A DNA stretch of 64,000 nt from Cocos nucifera (taxonomy: Eukaryota > Streptophyta > Magnoliopsida > Arecales > Arecaceae), in contig QRFJ01001019.1 in the NCBI GenBank assembly GCA_006176705.1, forward strand, positions 62,001 to 126,000, in the 5' to 3' direction. The position numbers were made by a program, and so were the translations under genes. Shown here piece after piece: positions 45,662 through 58,455 of this stretch; the stretch's first letter is position 1; each line of letters opens with the position of its first letter. The notes beneath the pieces were generated by a model, which saw only the letters and a list, made by a program, of their open reading frames with translations, was not told where the DNA came from and made no database searches.

Positions 45662-47143
45662 CCACATAGACTACAAATAGACTCGAGAAAAGCTCTGGCC
45701 AACCCATGTGCATCTATAGGTAAGTTCTCAACCAATTATTTCTCTAAATAATTTTTAATAATTAGTTTTGCCCCAGGCTCCTTTTTAGTAAGCATAAGGC
45801 ATCTCTACTGAAAGTCCTGGTTATGTCCAACTATTAACATGATTGAGTTCAGTGTATCAAACCAACGATGACTAGACCCGAGGAAAGCTTTGGCCAACTT
45901 GATCATCATTAAAAAAGTGCAAACTAATCATCATATGATGGATAGTAATTTTAATATGCAGATGAATATTAGGTGTAAGGCAACTCCAATGTTTGCCTAG
46001 ATAATTGGACCTATTATCATCCACTTTAATGGAAGGCTATGACTCAGTTATCCCCATAACTTTATCATTTTTAAGGACCTAATAATTTAGAGGATTTAGG
46101 TTACATGTATTTTAAGAATGGAGAAGACATGGACCAAATTACTCTTATTGACTTCACTGAGTCATATCCTCCCATTGACTTCTCTAAGTCATTAATAAGG
46201 ATTATGATCAATTTCGGTCCAAGGACACCTAAATCAATCTTATTGATCAAAATTAGTCATACTGATTTTCCTAATTGATATGGGTTAGTATGAATTACCA
46301 AGTGATCTAATCTACCATGTTGGCCAAGTAATTAAATGAGATCGATGGGAGGGATATGCCATTAACTCATCAAAGATCGAATTAATGCAAGTAGCTTTCA
46401 ATTAAAAACCATCGATCAAGACTGCCAAACTTACCTTATATTCCAACTGGTTAATTAGTTTTTGACTCGATCAACCTAATAATCTGGGCTCGACCATTGA
46501 GCCAAAATTAAGTCCATTTGATTCTTATTAAAGACATGGACTTAACCAACTACAACTATTGCAATTGATCTAGAGTGTCCTTGACCTAATCTAAGACAAT
46601 ATTTGGTTAAATTTGATCAACAACTCTTGATTAAGTCCATTCTTTAATTCTAACTTTAGGTCTAATCCAATTAAATGACCTGATATGCTAACCCATTAAC
46701 CCTTTAACCCATGAGTTATATATATATATATCTTAGGATATTCAATTCATAATCGTAGATCCTAACAAACAAGCCTTCATTCTTAATTAAGTTTAAGGCT
46801 GATGGGTTAGGGTTCGGTACCTCAAAACTAATTTATGTTTGCATGTAAATTATAGAAATAAATTTTATATATAAATTTTAGAAATAAACATTAGAAATAA
46901 ATCTCAAAAATAAATCATAAATTATTTAGATCTAATCTAACAATATTTATGATTTATGTTCTTAGATCAGCACATACCAGGACAATCTCTCCACTATAAA
47001 AGATAAATCTTATAGCAGGACAACCTTGTAACATCAGTATATGCAATCTATTATTTTCATATTTTTGTTGAAGGATTCATTTAGATCTAATCTAAATAAT
47101 TAAAATCAAATCCAAATATGCATGTAAATCATGTTATAAAGAG
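45662..47143 (-). other. Copia element 1 untranslated leader, piece 3
   Basis: Continues from 15531 once element 2 is removed. CCACATAGACTACA matches 41403 onward, and the whole stretch is collinear with the element 2 leader. No gene is seen; the short TA run near 46719-46730 is a simple repeat. Confidence 0.85.
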
Positions 47144-47161
47144 CCTATAGCTATAATACCA
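47144..47161 (-). other. Copia element 1 primer-binding site, decayed
   Basis: Minus strand TGGTATTATAGCTATAGG, a mutated initiator tRNA-Met site (expected TGGTATCAGAGC), just before the LTR. Confidence 0.75.
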
Positions 47162-47165
47162 CTAT

Positions 47166-49471
47166 TGAAAAACTGGCAGACATTCTAAGCATATTTTAAA
47201 TTTTTTTAAAGCAAAAATAAAAGATCAAATATTTTAATCTATTTTAAATTCTTAGAATTAAATCTAAAATACCTACCTAAAGATCTATAACATAAAGAAC
47301 AGCATGTATAAAAATCTAAAAAATAAAAACCTAACATCGATCACTTCGATGTAGAAACCCAGATCTAACTTTTAGATCTAACAGTTAAAATTCAGAACCT
47401 TATACCTGAGCAGGGTCACTGATTTTCACTGTTGTAACTTCCAGATGTGAAGATCTAAAGGTTGCTCGCAATCATATAAGGTGTCCGGCCACTATGAATC
47501 ATCCACTCGAAGTCCTGCACTGATCTAACTTCTAAAACTACTAGATCGCGCGAAGATCGTATGATGGGCTGATCTAAACTCTTCTCATTCTTCAAACCTC
47601 TCGGATTTTTTGAAGTCGAAGATGAGTCATCTTAGAGAAGAAAGATCTCTTCTCTTTCTCACACACCTTAGATGGCTTTCCACCCTGAAACCTTATGCCC
47701 CCTGATGGTTTTCCACCCCTTTATTTGATATTTTCATGGAAAATAGGATTAGAAGTGGCACACAAAGAGAAAAAGGCTTAAATAAAGTAGGCAGCAGCAT
47801 TTGGATAGAGCTGAACTCTGTTTCTCATTCAATCCAAACTCTTTTGGATTAGAATTTGAAATTAATGAAACACCATCCAATGAGGAATGGGAAAGCCTGG
47901 GTATGGACCCTCTCATCACACATAAATCATTATTTGTGTGAGAATAATAAAACATGAGAGTAGGTGGCGCATAGGAAGGTTGGCATATGACTAGTCCAAC
48001 TAGTTTGGACTCTTCTTTCCTTATTTGATTCCAACCAGATTAGAACCAAATTAGTAAGATTAAATTCAATCAAAATAGGCTTCAAATTGACTTAATTAAA
48101 TTCTAATCAAATTAGAATTTGATTGAGTTAAAGTTTTGATTAAATTAGAAACCAAACTCCTTTAACAATTAGATCATCTCATAACATAATCGAGTCAAAC
48201 CAAATTGAATCCAATTCCATTAGATTTGATCCAAACATCTTTGCTTAATCAAATTGAGCTAATTAGCAATTATATTGTTAACAAATCCTTCAAAGATAGA
48301 GTTTCAGTCGAGTAGGACTCCTAATCATAGAGTTTCCATCTAGTGGAACTCTTGATCATAGAGTTTTTATCCAGTGGGACTCTTAACCATAGAGTCCCTA
48401 TCCAATGAAACTCTTGATTACAGAATCCTAGCTCAGTGGGACTTCTGATCATAGAGTTCTAGCTTAGTAGGACTCCTAAACATAGAGTCCCAATTCAGTG
48501 AGACTCTTGATCATAAAGTCCCAGTTCGATGAGACTCTCGATAAATCACATGATCAAATAGATACTTCTTATGAGTATGATCCCATAGGTTTGAACCTAA
48601 GCTGATAGCATATGAATAAATTTTTATATCAATCGAAGTGACCATCTAGCAATGATACCCAACATCCAGATAGGCCAAATATATGTGAAGCAATATTTAG
48701 AATCTACTAGAATATGGTTACCATATAATTCATTTTTTTGATCCTGAATGCTCAAAGGATAATCTAGAATTTAACTATTAACCCTAAATAAGTCATCCAC
48801 ATCATTATATTTTAAATTTTGAATCCATCTTATGGATTATCCTGATCAAGATTTTGCTAAATTGAAATACAGTGATGCATTATCTTCAAATTCTTGGAGC
48901 GATCAATCCCATCTTGATTATCCACCAACTTAACAAGTACTTGACTGCACCAAGAAACCTTCCATCATTGATTAAAAATTTAGATAGTCTAAGACCAAAG
49001 TGCAGTGAGTTACTTGCAAGTCACCGGAATGATCTTAGATCCGAGGGATACTTATATCCATATTCCTTCAGAGCAAGTCTTGACAGCAAAATGCTCTGAT
49101 GTGTTCATGTTCAGTGCAGATATATCTTTATATCTCACCTACATATCATACTAGTATCTCCATACTCCTTAGTTAAGAGGACAACTAAGTTATATGGCAT
49201 ACAATGATTTATACTTGATATTACTATTGTCCAAGTAATAGTATATCATTTGGTCGCAAACAAATTTAAGGACTAAATAATAAATTCTTCTTTATCAAAT
49301 AAAATAGTCCTAAGAACTTCATCATAATATAGGAATTCATTAAAAGATATACATATTTATGATGAATAAAGGCTAAATAATATTTTATTAATTTTTAATT
49401 CACATACATATACATGAAAGAGCTCAACCGTCAATAGGTTGATGATTGGCTTTGGAACATAATTTTCAATA
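47166..49471 (-). repeat. Copia element 1 5' LTR
   Basis: Starts TGAAAAACTGG and ends TTTTCAATA (terminal CA mutated to TA); collinear with the element 2 LTRs but more diverged, with an extra 31-bp minisatellite. The TATA motif of element 2 is not recognisable at the matching place. Its partner 3' LTR is outside the window. Confidence 0.88.
48295..48542. repeat. Eight-copy 31-bp minisatellite in element 1 LTR
   Basis: Exactly eight units of 31 bp with no length change, consensus roughly CATAGAGTCCCA..CAGTGG GACTCTTGAT. Each junction forms a dyad such as GACTCTTGATCATAGAGTC. Element 2 has unrelated sequence at this point of its LTR (about 44660-44720). Confidence 0.93.
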
Positions 49472-49634
49472 AAGAGACCATCGATCGAGGTGACATTAAT
49501 TTTCAAAAGATTGATGGAAAGAAAAACTTGGCCAACCCCTTAGCTAAAGCCCTTGGAATCAAAGAGTTCGAAAATCACTAATGAAAAATGGGTATTAGAT
49601 ACAATTGTGATTTGCTTTAGTCCAAATGAGAGTT
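49472..49634 (+). pseudogene. Copia element 0 RNase H tail and polypurine tract
   Basis: Plus-strand RNase H end: DRGDINFQKIDGKKNLANPL then AKALGIKEFENH and a stop, close to the minus-strand tail of element 2 at 18230-18065. The polypurine tract AAATGAGAGTT precedes the LTR. The rest of pol would be left of element 1, outside the window. The first five bases, AAGAG, are the presumed TSD of element 1. Confidence 0.85.
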
Positions 49635-50506
49635 TGTTGGGAATGTGTCCTAAAGCCAATAGTCTAATTGTAGACCATTGTGTATTATGTATATGAGTTA
49701 TAATTAAATCATATTAATAAATATTATTTTTGATAATTCATTATAATTTTTCATCTTTCTTGTAGAACTCTTATTATGATGAAGTCTTTAGAACAATTAA
49801 TAATCGATAAAAAAAGATTTATCAAATAGTTCTTAAATTTTATTCACAACCAAATGATATGTAAATCATTGTGTGCCATATGAGTTGGTTATCCTCGTAA
49901 CCAAGGAGTATAAAGATATTGATATGGTATGCAGGTAAAATATAGGAGTATATTTTATTGAACGAAACTCAGCTATAGAGTGCTTTGCTATCAAGAGCTA
50001 CTCATGAAAGATATGGATATGAGTATCTTTTTGACTTGAGATCACCATGGTAACTTGTAAGCAACTCACTATACTTTAGTGCTAGACTATCTGTATTTTT
50101 AATACAGTGATGAAAGATTTCTAGATACAATCAAGTACTTATAAAGTCTATGCATGAGTCAAGATAGGATTGATCACTCCTGATTTTATGAGATAATGCT
50201 TTATTATATTTCAATTCAATAAAATCTTAGCCAGGATAATTCTTGTGATTTATCATGGGATTTATAAGATTGAAATACAATTTAGATGATAGATTAAGAG
50301 TTTGATAGTTTACTCTGAGGTCATCCCAAACATTAAGGGTCAAAGGGATCAATTATATGGTAACCATATATCAAGATTCTTGAATATTGCTCTATAATAA
50401 TTTGACCTATCTGAACATTGAATATCATAATTAAATGGTCACTTTAATTAGTACAGAAATTAGTTCCAATACTACTGGCTTAATATTTGAACCTATGGGA
50501 TCACAC
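49635..50506 (+). repeat. Copia element 0 3' LTR, truncated by element C
   Basis: TGTTGGGAATGTGTCCTAAA starts an LTR that matches the reverse of the element 2 LTR from its first base (TGTTGAAAAATGTATCCC). It is cut at 50506 where element C begins. Confidence 0.85.
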
Positions 50507-52796
50507 TATTAGATATGTGTGCCCTAGAAGCCAGAATTGACTGACACTTGCAATACACATCTAAGAATAAAATTATAATTTTGACTATAAATAATAAAAT
50601 AGATTATTTTCTATCATAATATGTATTTGAAAGTATCTGTGATACATCCCTTGAGTTAATGATAATGATAGTTTATATTTTCAAGAGTTGAAAATTAAAG
50701 ACATGAATTTTCATTATTAACTTATAAAATGCTTCCAACCGTAGGATCATCATAAGAATGGTGATTGATCAGAAAGATTGATATACGATCGCTTCTTTAG
50801 GATAGATGAGTCTTGAGTCTATGGTGTAGAGACATCAGAGTGAGAGTACGGGTACTCATTAAAGAATGAAGGTACTGAGCGTGACCACCTCGAGCAGTCA
50901 TGAGAAAGTTTACCTTCTCGTCGATGACTGGCTCGAAGCGGCAGTGGTGTGTCTGGTTCTTTGACCAGAGGTGCATCGACAGTTCACCTTGAGGGTGTTA
51001 TAGTTTGACTACACCATAACTCGATCTTCTAGCCATTCGGAATTCTGAGGTGTATGTTGGCTAGAGCATGTTCATTATAGAAATTGGATTACACCAGTAG
51101 GGGATCTATCTACCTCGATAGATAAGGGACAGCCCTATGATAATCATGAGAATCAAGTCCATAAGCCCATGGCCAAGGCAGAGTGAAATAATAGAAAGAG
51201 TTTCTATTAGAATTTTCACATTGGACTTGAATCAAATGATTAATTCATATGACAAAAATTAGGATTTGACGAGATCATCTTAACCCTAATCTGATCAGGA
51301 CTCAAGATAGAGGAACTTAATCACATAGGTAACTACATCGAGAGGTTCATTTTTAGTTCTGATGGATTACCACCATATGCTGTTAGGTGTCACTGGTAGA
51401 TTTTGGGAGCAATTAGAATGATTTGGATGATCGATCATACTAGTTGTCTGAATCAGAAAAGTTCTGATCCATTGATAGGTATTTCGATGATGTTGATGAT
51501 AGAGATTGCGACGTATCCCATTACCATATGGAACTGAATCTAACTGGATCACATAAATAAGGATTTGGATCTAGATATCATCAATTGAACTAACCCAGTT
51601 CAATTAATTTGAATAAGATTCAATTAGGTTCAAGAAAATCATGCTAGCACATGATTGAGCCTAATGTTCTCTTTCAACAATCATTAAAGCTTGTCTCGAC
51701 TAAGCCAAATATGTTTGAGCTCACTCAGAAACCTTTACTTGGTCTGACTAAAGTTTGTCCAACTTAAAAAAGAGTTATCTTAATTTTTGAGATAAATTTG
51801 AGATAACATCTATCATTTTTCGTTACTGCAAAATCTTATCCTTTGACTTTGGTCAGACGTTGATCTTTGATACTTAGACATCTGCCCATATGTCATGCAC
51901 CCATAGGAGAGAACATGGAGCTTTGTCCCCTTGTTAAAAAGCAGAAAGGGAGGGGGCACACACCTAGGGAGGCGTGCGCTCCATGAGGATCATGCCTGAA
52001 GTCCTATACAGATGGAACTCCAGGTTGCTTCATGCTTTCAACTTGGGTGGCACAAAAGAGTCCTCTTTAATCAGTCTTGATGCCACCTAAGGAGGTTTGT
52101 GAGGGACTCTAATCTGATTGGATTAGATGATATCATTCCATCAATTAGATTTAGATTTGATTGCATAAAGAGCTGTGATTGACTAGGATAATGTGGCACT
52201 GCATGGTGCAGCATGGTCTATATAAATCCTGTCTGCACCTAGGATTGAGAGGTTCAATCCTTTGCCCACACCATAAGGCTTCTATCCCTCCCTCTCCATG
52301 CCACCTTTAGGTCCTCTCTCTCCTATCTACATTCAAGATTTTTTGGGCTCAAGTTTGGTGTGATCCAAGCAAGAGAAAGATGACAGGAAAGGAAGAAGGC
52401 AGCACTACTGCAAGAGACAACAGTTGATTTTCAAAAGGCATTTTGAAGATCTTTAAGGTTAGATTCAGATTTGATTTTTGGAGTATAGATTGAGAAGAAG
52501 AAGATCTCTAGATCCTACTCAAGTGGATATCGGTAGAGGCCAGGCGCTTGCATGGCTACATCTAGAACCTCAGGCAAATATCAGGATCATCATAGGATAA
52601 TAGGATTATCCATAACAAAGATATAATTGAATTAGATTTAATTAATTTTATTTTATTTTATTTTATTAGATTAATAAAATTAGATCTGAAGAGTTTTAGA
52701 TCTAATTTAGATCTAAGAAGAAAATTTTTAAAATATCTCTCTTGATTAAATCAGATCTGAACGAACCTGACCCAGAAAATAGGATTTTTTTCTTCA
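50507..52796 (+). repeat. Element C 5' LTR
   Basis: 2290 bp, collinear with the full 3' LTR of B including the promoter segment. Ends TTCTTCA. Confidence 0.93.
52219..52226 (+). promoter_or_regulatory. TATA box, element C 5' LTR
   Basis: TATATAAA followed by TCCTGTCTGCACC, the same context as in A and B. Confidence 0.75.
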
Positions 52797-52798
52797 AC

Positions 52799-52815
52799 TG
52801 GTATTAGAGTTAGGT
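52799..52815 (+). other. Element C primer-binding site
   Basis: TGGTATTAGAGTTAGG: initiator tRNA-Met type with C-to-T changes. Confidence 0.88.
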
Positions 52816-54690
52816 TTTCAAAATTCATTAGATCTGATTTTGTTTTAATTTTGATCTGATAAATAGATAATTTTAGATATCACATTAGATGTGATTAGAT
52901 CTGAAATTAAAAATTAAGAAAATTAAATAATCTAGATCTAAGATGTATAAGATGCATGACTAGACTAGGAATAGAATTATTCTATGTATAGTCTAGCATA
53001 ATCATAATTTTAATTTGATTAGTTATAATTTTTAGATCTATTTATTTATTATTTTTTGATACTTATAAATATTATAATTAAATCTAAAAAATAAAAAATA
53101 AAGTTATTTAATTTTTGTTCATATGAGATATGATGAATGCATGTTTAGACTAGTTGTAGAATAGTTCTACAAATTATCTAGAATAAATTTTAATTTGATA
53201 TGATCAAATTTAAATTTAATTTTTTAGATGATTATGAGATAATTTAGATCTAAAAATATGCATGATATGATATATGAACATATATGCAAAATATATTTTA
53301 AAGTTAGATCAATTTTTATATGAGATATATGATGTAGATCTAACTAGTTTTGTAGATTAGTTCATATTTCTAATTAAGGTGTTCCCCTTGGCCGTCCGGG
53401 TCATAAGAACAAAGTAAGGAATTTAAAGATCCTCTCCTCTCCATTCGATGGGGTGTTCTTATGATGTGTAGGGGTGCTGCACGTTCATCCTTAATCAAAA
53501 ATTAAAAACTTATTTTCTTACAAAATCCTAGATCCTGAAATCCCTTAGGATTTTATTTACATATTTTGTTTATGAACCCTAAACTTAATTAAGAATTAAG
53601 ATTATGAAAATATATTAAGGTCTAAAATTAAGAATTTTTTAGATCTAAGACATATTCATAAAATTGGGTTCGGGCTTGGGTAGCTTAATTAGGTCTAACG
53701 GTTGATCAAACCGAATCAAGAGTTGGTTAGATGGGATCAAGAGTGCTTAAATTGACCAGCCTAATAGGATTAAGTCTGGGTCAAGATCGAGTCATCACAT
53801 GTGAGTGATCGATCAAGCTAAGACCTAATTAGGCTCAGTGGTTAGAGTCTGGATTGTAGGCTAATCCGAATTGATTCTAGCTCAATAATTTGGTGTCTAA
53901 GGTAAGTTTGGCAGATACGATCGACTGATTTTTAATTGGGAGCTACTCGACTCGAATGCATTCTTGTCGAGTTAATGGCATATCCCTTCCACCGATCTCA
54001 CTTACCTGACCATATTTGTTGACTCAGTCCTGATCTGAAGGTGGTCAATAATCCGAGCTAACCCATGCCACTAGGTTAGTCATAATGGTTATGACTATGT
54101 CAAGTCAAGTTTAATGAGACCTAAATCAAATCTTCCTAAGAAAAGATTAAGTCTAAGGTCTTCCACCATTGTAGATATATGGGCCCTTTCCGGGGTTAAT
54201 TATTCTCGACTGATCATAGTGGTTCAGTTGCACCGGGAAGATGCAACCATATCTATTAGGCATTGGATGCTATGGGCTGGAGGATGGATTGGGCTCAATA
54301 TTTTGGATACGATGAGAATCCAATTAGAAATCCAATCTGTGCAAATGGTGGATCTGACTTAACTAAGGAGTGGATCAATATTTTGAGCACAGTGAGATTC
54401 ATGAATTAGAGATCAAACCTGGGTGCACCATGATTAGAGAATCATTGGACAAAGTTGTTCACTCATTAGCTAACCCATCACCAATAACTGTTAAGTGAGG
54501 TGATGAGTCAGTTTGTGGGTCTGTACCATCTATTAGAAATCATTAATCGTGGAGATTTTTGCATCTCTACGGAGGAAGTGTAGTAACCTGAAGAAAATAG
54601 CAAAAACTAATTTATTTAAAAATTAAATTTCTAACCAAATTGATCAAGTCTTAATTATAAAATTTAACTAAAAACTTTGACTCTCTATAG
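52816..54690 (+). other. Element C untranslated leader
   Basis: About 1.9 kb collinear with the leaders of A and B. The 54114-54362 frame is not kept in A. No gene is recognised. Confidence 0.85.
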
Positions 54691-55302
54691 AAAAAAGAAA
54701 AATATTTGCATCCAACCCACTAACTCATATTCTAGACACCCATAGACAGATCGGATCCAATTACAAGGATTGGCTCCAGAACTTCAAAATCATTTTGGGT
54801 TCCGAGAAGTTAAGTCATATATTGGACCAGGATCCCCCCACCTTACCAGCCCATCCGTCCACTAAACAGAGAGCGTCTCTTGATAAATGGATGGATGAAG
54901 ATAACAAGGTCAGATACTACATGTTGGGCTTAATGTCAAATGAGCTTCAATGCCAACATGAAGATATCAAGACTATCCACCAAATATTGGCTCACCTGCA
55001 AGAGTTGTTTGGTGAACAGAGTCACGCAACCAAATATCAGATCACTAAATGATTTTTTAAGATAAAAATGCATGATGGATAGTCAGTCCAAGATCATTGT
55101 CTAATGATGATCAAAGACTAGAAAGAGCTTGAGAAGCTCAAAGTGAAGTTAGATCAGGATCTACATAATGATATAATTATGCAATCCTTGACTAATGCAT
55201 ATGAACAGTTCATCATGAACTACCATATGCATAAACTTTAGAATACTCTGACCGAGCTTATGAATATGCTAGTTACTACTGAGCTTTCTATGAAAGGTTC
55301 TA
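54691..55302 (+). pseudogene. Element C gag, 5' part, broken
   Basis: The frame opens near 54700 with HRQIGSNYKDWLQNFKIILG and FGEQSHATKYQITK to 55052, then a stop where Trp/Gln codons are expected, then VKLDQDLHNDI and LVTTELSMKGS up to the gap. No ATG is visible at the start of the frame in any copy, so the true start codon is unclear. Confidence 0.85.
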
Positions 55303-55327
55303 NNNNNNNNNNNNNNNNNNNNNNNNN
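55303..55327. other. Assembly gap, 25 N
   Basis: 25 unknown bases in element C gag. Sequence left of it is clean plus-strand gag; sequence right of it is minus-strand leader of another copy. The fixed small size suggests a placeholder of unknown true length. Confidence 0.99.
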
Positions 55328-56528
55328 TCCGAATGATCATATTATATAGCCAGGGTAAGTAAAATCCGGTGGATGGGATAATGCCATTAATCATACAATG
55401 AAGCATTTTAGTTCGGTAGCTTCCATTAAAACATAGTTCCGATCGTATGTGCCAAAATTTCCTTAGACACAAATTATTAATGTCAGAATCAATTGGGGTT
55501 TAGTTACAATCCGACTCTAATCTGAGCCTATGGGAGGTCTTGTTGATCATGACACGATCTTGATCAGGACTAAATCCTAATTAGGTGGTCATTAAGATTT
55601 GTGTCCCATTTATCAACTCTTGATGTTCGATTTTTATTCAATGCTTAGACATAATGAGCTATCCAAGCTGAATCCAGTATTTGATATGTCTATAGATCTA
55701 AATTTTTAATTTTAGATCTAATTAATATTCATATTTTTTAATTTTTTATTAAGTAGGGTTCATAATAAAATATGCATAATAATCCTAGGTTTCGGGACTA
55801 GGATTTTGCCAAAAAGTAAGTTTTGTATTTCTGAATTAAGGATTGAAAGGACAGCAACCCTAAATCATAAGAACACGCCTATCCGGGATTGGGAGGGAGA
55901 GGGGTTTTTTAATTCTTTTTCATTTTTATGATGGTGACGGCTAAGAGGAATGCCTTAATATAAAACATGTAATACTACAAAAGTTTTAGATTCTTATAGT
56001 GTATTTATATTAATTAGATATAAATCATGGATCTTTTGCATATTGATGTATGAATCTTAATTATTTTTAAAATTTAAATTATCTCATTTAATAATCTAAA
56101 AATTAGATTTAAATCGATCTTATCAAAAAATAACTCTAATCTGACAACTATTGTAGAACTATTCATATAACTAGTTATGACATGCAAATCAAACATATCT
56201 CATATGATGTTTTAAAATTATAATAATTTTATTTACTATTTTTTATATTTATATAATATAATATATCAAAAAATAGTAAATAAATAGAATCTAAAATTAA
56301 TGATTTAATCAAATTAATTGGAAAATTTGCAGGACTATTATATAGAACATTCTATTTAGAAACTAGTCATGGCATATTTTATAATCTTAGATCCAAATTA
56401 TTTATTTTAATTTTTCTAATTTTAGATCTGATCAAAATTTATGTGAATCTTAAAATACTTAATTTTTAATTTAAAAATAATTTAAAATTAGGATCTAAAT
56501 ATTTAGAACCTTTTGGTTTGATACCAAT
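55328..56528 (-). other. Element D (minus arm) leader, noisy
   Basis: Matches 28120-29351 of A (leader) on the same strand, but with many single-base insertions and deletions. PBS remnant at about 56510-56526 (minus TGGTATCA). No frame is intact. Confidence 0.75.
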
Positions 56529-58455
56529 TGAAGGAAATCCTGATTTTTCCGGATCAGGTTCGTTCAAATCTTGATCGCACAGAGATATATTTCAAAAAAA
56601 AAAATTTGATCACAATCAGATCTATAATTTTAGATTAATTTCTTATTATTTATAATTAAAATAAAATCTAGTAGAAATTTTAATTTAATTAATTTCTTGA
56701 ATGAGGGTAATCCTAATTACATGTTTGATCCTGTAAGCAGTGGAAAGGTTCTGGATCTAGCAGCAAGTGCTGCCTTACTGTATCGCCTCGGAGCTGGATC
56801 TAGAAGATCCTCTTCTTCTCTATACCATGTTCTCAAATTCAATTAAATGCTGATTTAGAGATTTCAAAAGTTTTGAAGATCGCAGTTGATCCTTTGCAGT
56901 GGCAGGGCCTTTAAGCTATTCTCGTCCTTTCTCTCGCCTAGATTGCACCAAACTAAGATCCCAAACTTCTTTGGCATGAGAGAGGAGAGTGAAGAAGATG
57001 AACTTGGCATGGGAGGAGAGAAGAGAGCCCTTGGGTGGACAAAAAAAAAAGAATGTGTTCTCATTGAGTTGGAGCTCCAGGGTTATATTTATAGACTATG
57101 CGTGATCCAACTCCTTTCTCCCACAATCCAAACCTTGTTGAAATAGATTCTAAATTTGATTGGATGGGAATAGAGGTTCGTTAGATTCATCCTTAGATGG
57201 TTGCTAAGACAGTCAAAATTGGATTCTTAGGAGGAGGGTCTATTGGAATCCAAAAAGGAGATGGAGTTCCTGATTCAAAAGGCGGATCCTGGGCACTTTC
57301 TCATGTGGGGCACCCACCTTAGGCATGCGCCTCCTCTGCCAGTTTGGCAGAGGGGGACAGATCCACCAGCTTCCAATAGGTGCATTGACACCATGAACGA
57401 AGTCAAAGTATCATATGTTCATATTTGGACCAGTCAAAGGTAAATTTTGACCAAATCAGAAGGATGAGGAAATGGCAGGATGACCAAAATGTAGGTATTA
57501 TCCTACAAATAACGACACCCTTCATAAATTCTGATTTAAGGCTCAGTTCAGACAAAGTTGGAAGGCCTTAATCGAAAGCACAAATTCCTTTGCTCAGTCA
57601 GGACAATACTATTTTATGAATAGTAAAGAAGACGTTTTAAGGTTCAATCGATGTGCTGCATGTTTTCTTGGGACCTAAGGAATCTAATTCAGACTCAATT
57701 GAACTGTCAGTTCAATTGATGATCACCAGATTCAACCTTATTTGTGTGGACCCAGATTTAGGTTTCAATCTATGTATGAATGGATATCCATGATCTCTAT
57801 ACATCGCACATCGAAACAATCTTTCGATGATCAGATTCTTCTTGATGTAATAGCTAGAATTGATCGATCATTCTAAATGCATTTAACTTTGTCCAAAATC
57901 CATCAGTACACCTAGCAGTATTATGTGGCAACCCATCAGAGCTGAATGCAAACCTCTTTGTAGTAGTACTGTGTGATTAAGTTCTTCTAATCTTTAGCCC
58001 GATCGAATTAGGGTTAAGGTGAATCGTCATATCCCTAGTTTTCTGCATATGATTAATCAATCGATTTCAAGTCATGATGTGAAAAACTAAATAGAACAAT
58101 CTTTCTATTATTTCACTGCTGCCATGGCCATGGGCTTTGACTGATTCTCATGTCATCATAGGGCTGCTCCTCTACCACCAGGAAGATAATTTCCATCTTT
58201 GATTGCCATCAGTTCTCTACAGATGAACATCGTATAGCCAACATACACCTTTAGGGTTCGAATGGCTAGGAGAACGAGTTATGGTGTAGTCAAAACTATA
58301 ACACCCTCAGAGGTAACTGTCGATTGCACTTAAGTAAAGACAGAAACCATAAGCATGAGTCAGTCCATTGAATGAGAAGGGCAGACTTTCTAATGAATAC
58401 TCGATACGAGGTGGTTCACACTCAGTGCCCTCTCTTTAATGAATACCTTGGAGTA
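56529..58455 (-). repeat. Element D LTR, minus arm, partial and noisy
   Basis: Starts TGAAGGAAATCC and follows the A LTR to about the point equivalent to 23155, then breaks off. Its frames (56864-57064, 56886-57146, 57243-57443) are in LTR sequence and shift relative to other copies, so they are not genes. Confidence 0.75.

Larger units (their letters stand above)
50507..55302 (+). mobile_element. Ty1/copia element C (plus), 5' part, ends at assembly gap
   Basis: 5' LTR 50507-52796 (first bases TATTAG, with TG mutated to TA), PBS, leader and gag. Same family as A and B. The preceding five bases are CACAC; the other end and TSD partner are not in this contig because gag runs into the N gap. 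Confidence 0.92.

Noticed and set aside
48295..48542. CRISPR-like regular repeats
   Set aside because: The 31-bp units are adjacent, with no unique spacers, and lie in a plant LTR; it is a minisatellite.
55269..55472. Minus-strand frame running across the N gap
   Set aside because: It includes undefined residues from the gap and joins two unrelated flanks.
56864..57443. Overlapping frames on both strands suggestive of a small Ser/Pro-rich protein
   Set aside because: Located in the D minus-arm LTR; CT-rich U5-like composition, not conserved in other LTRs.
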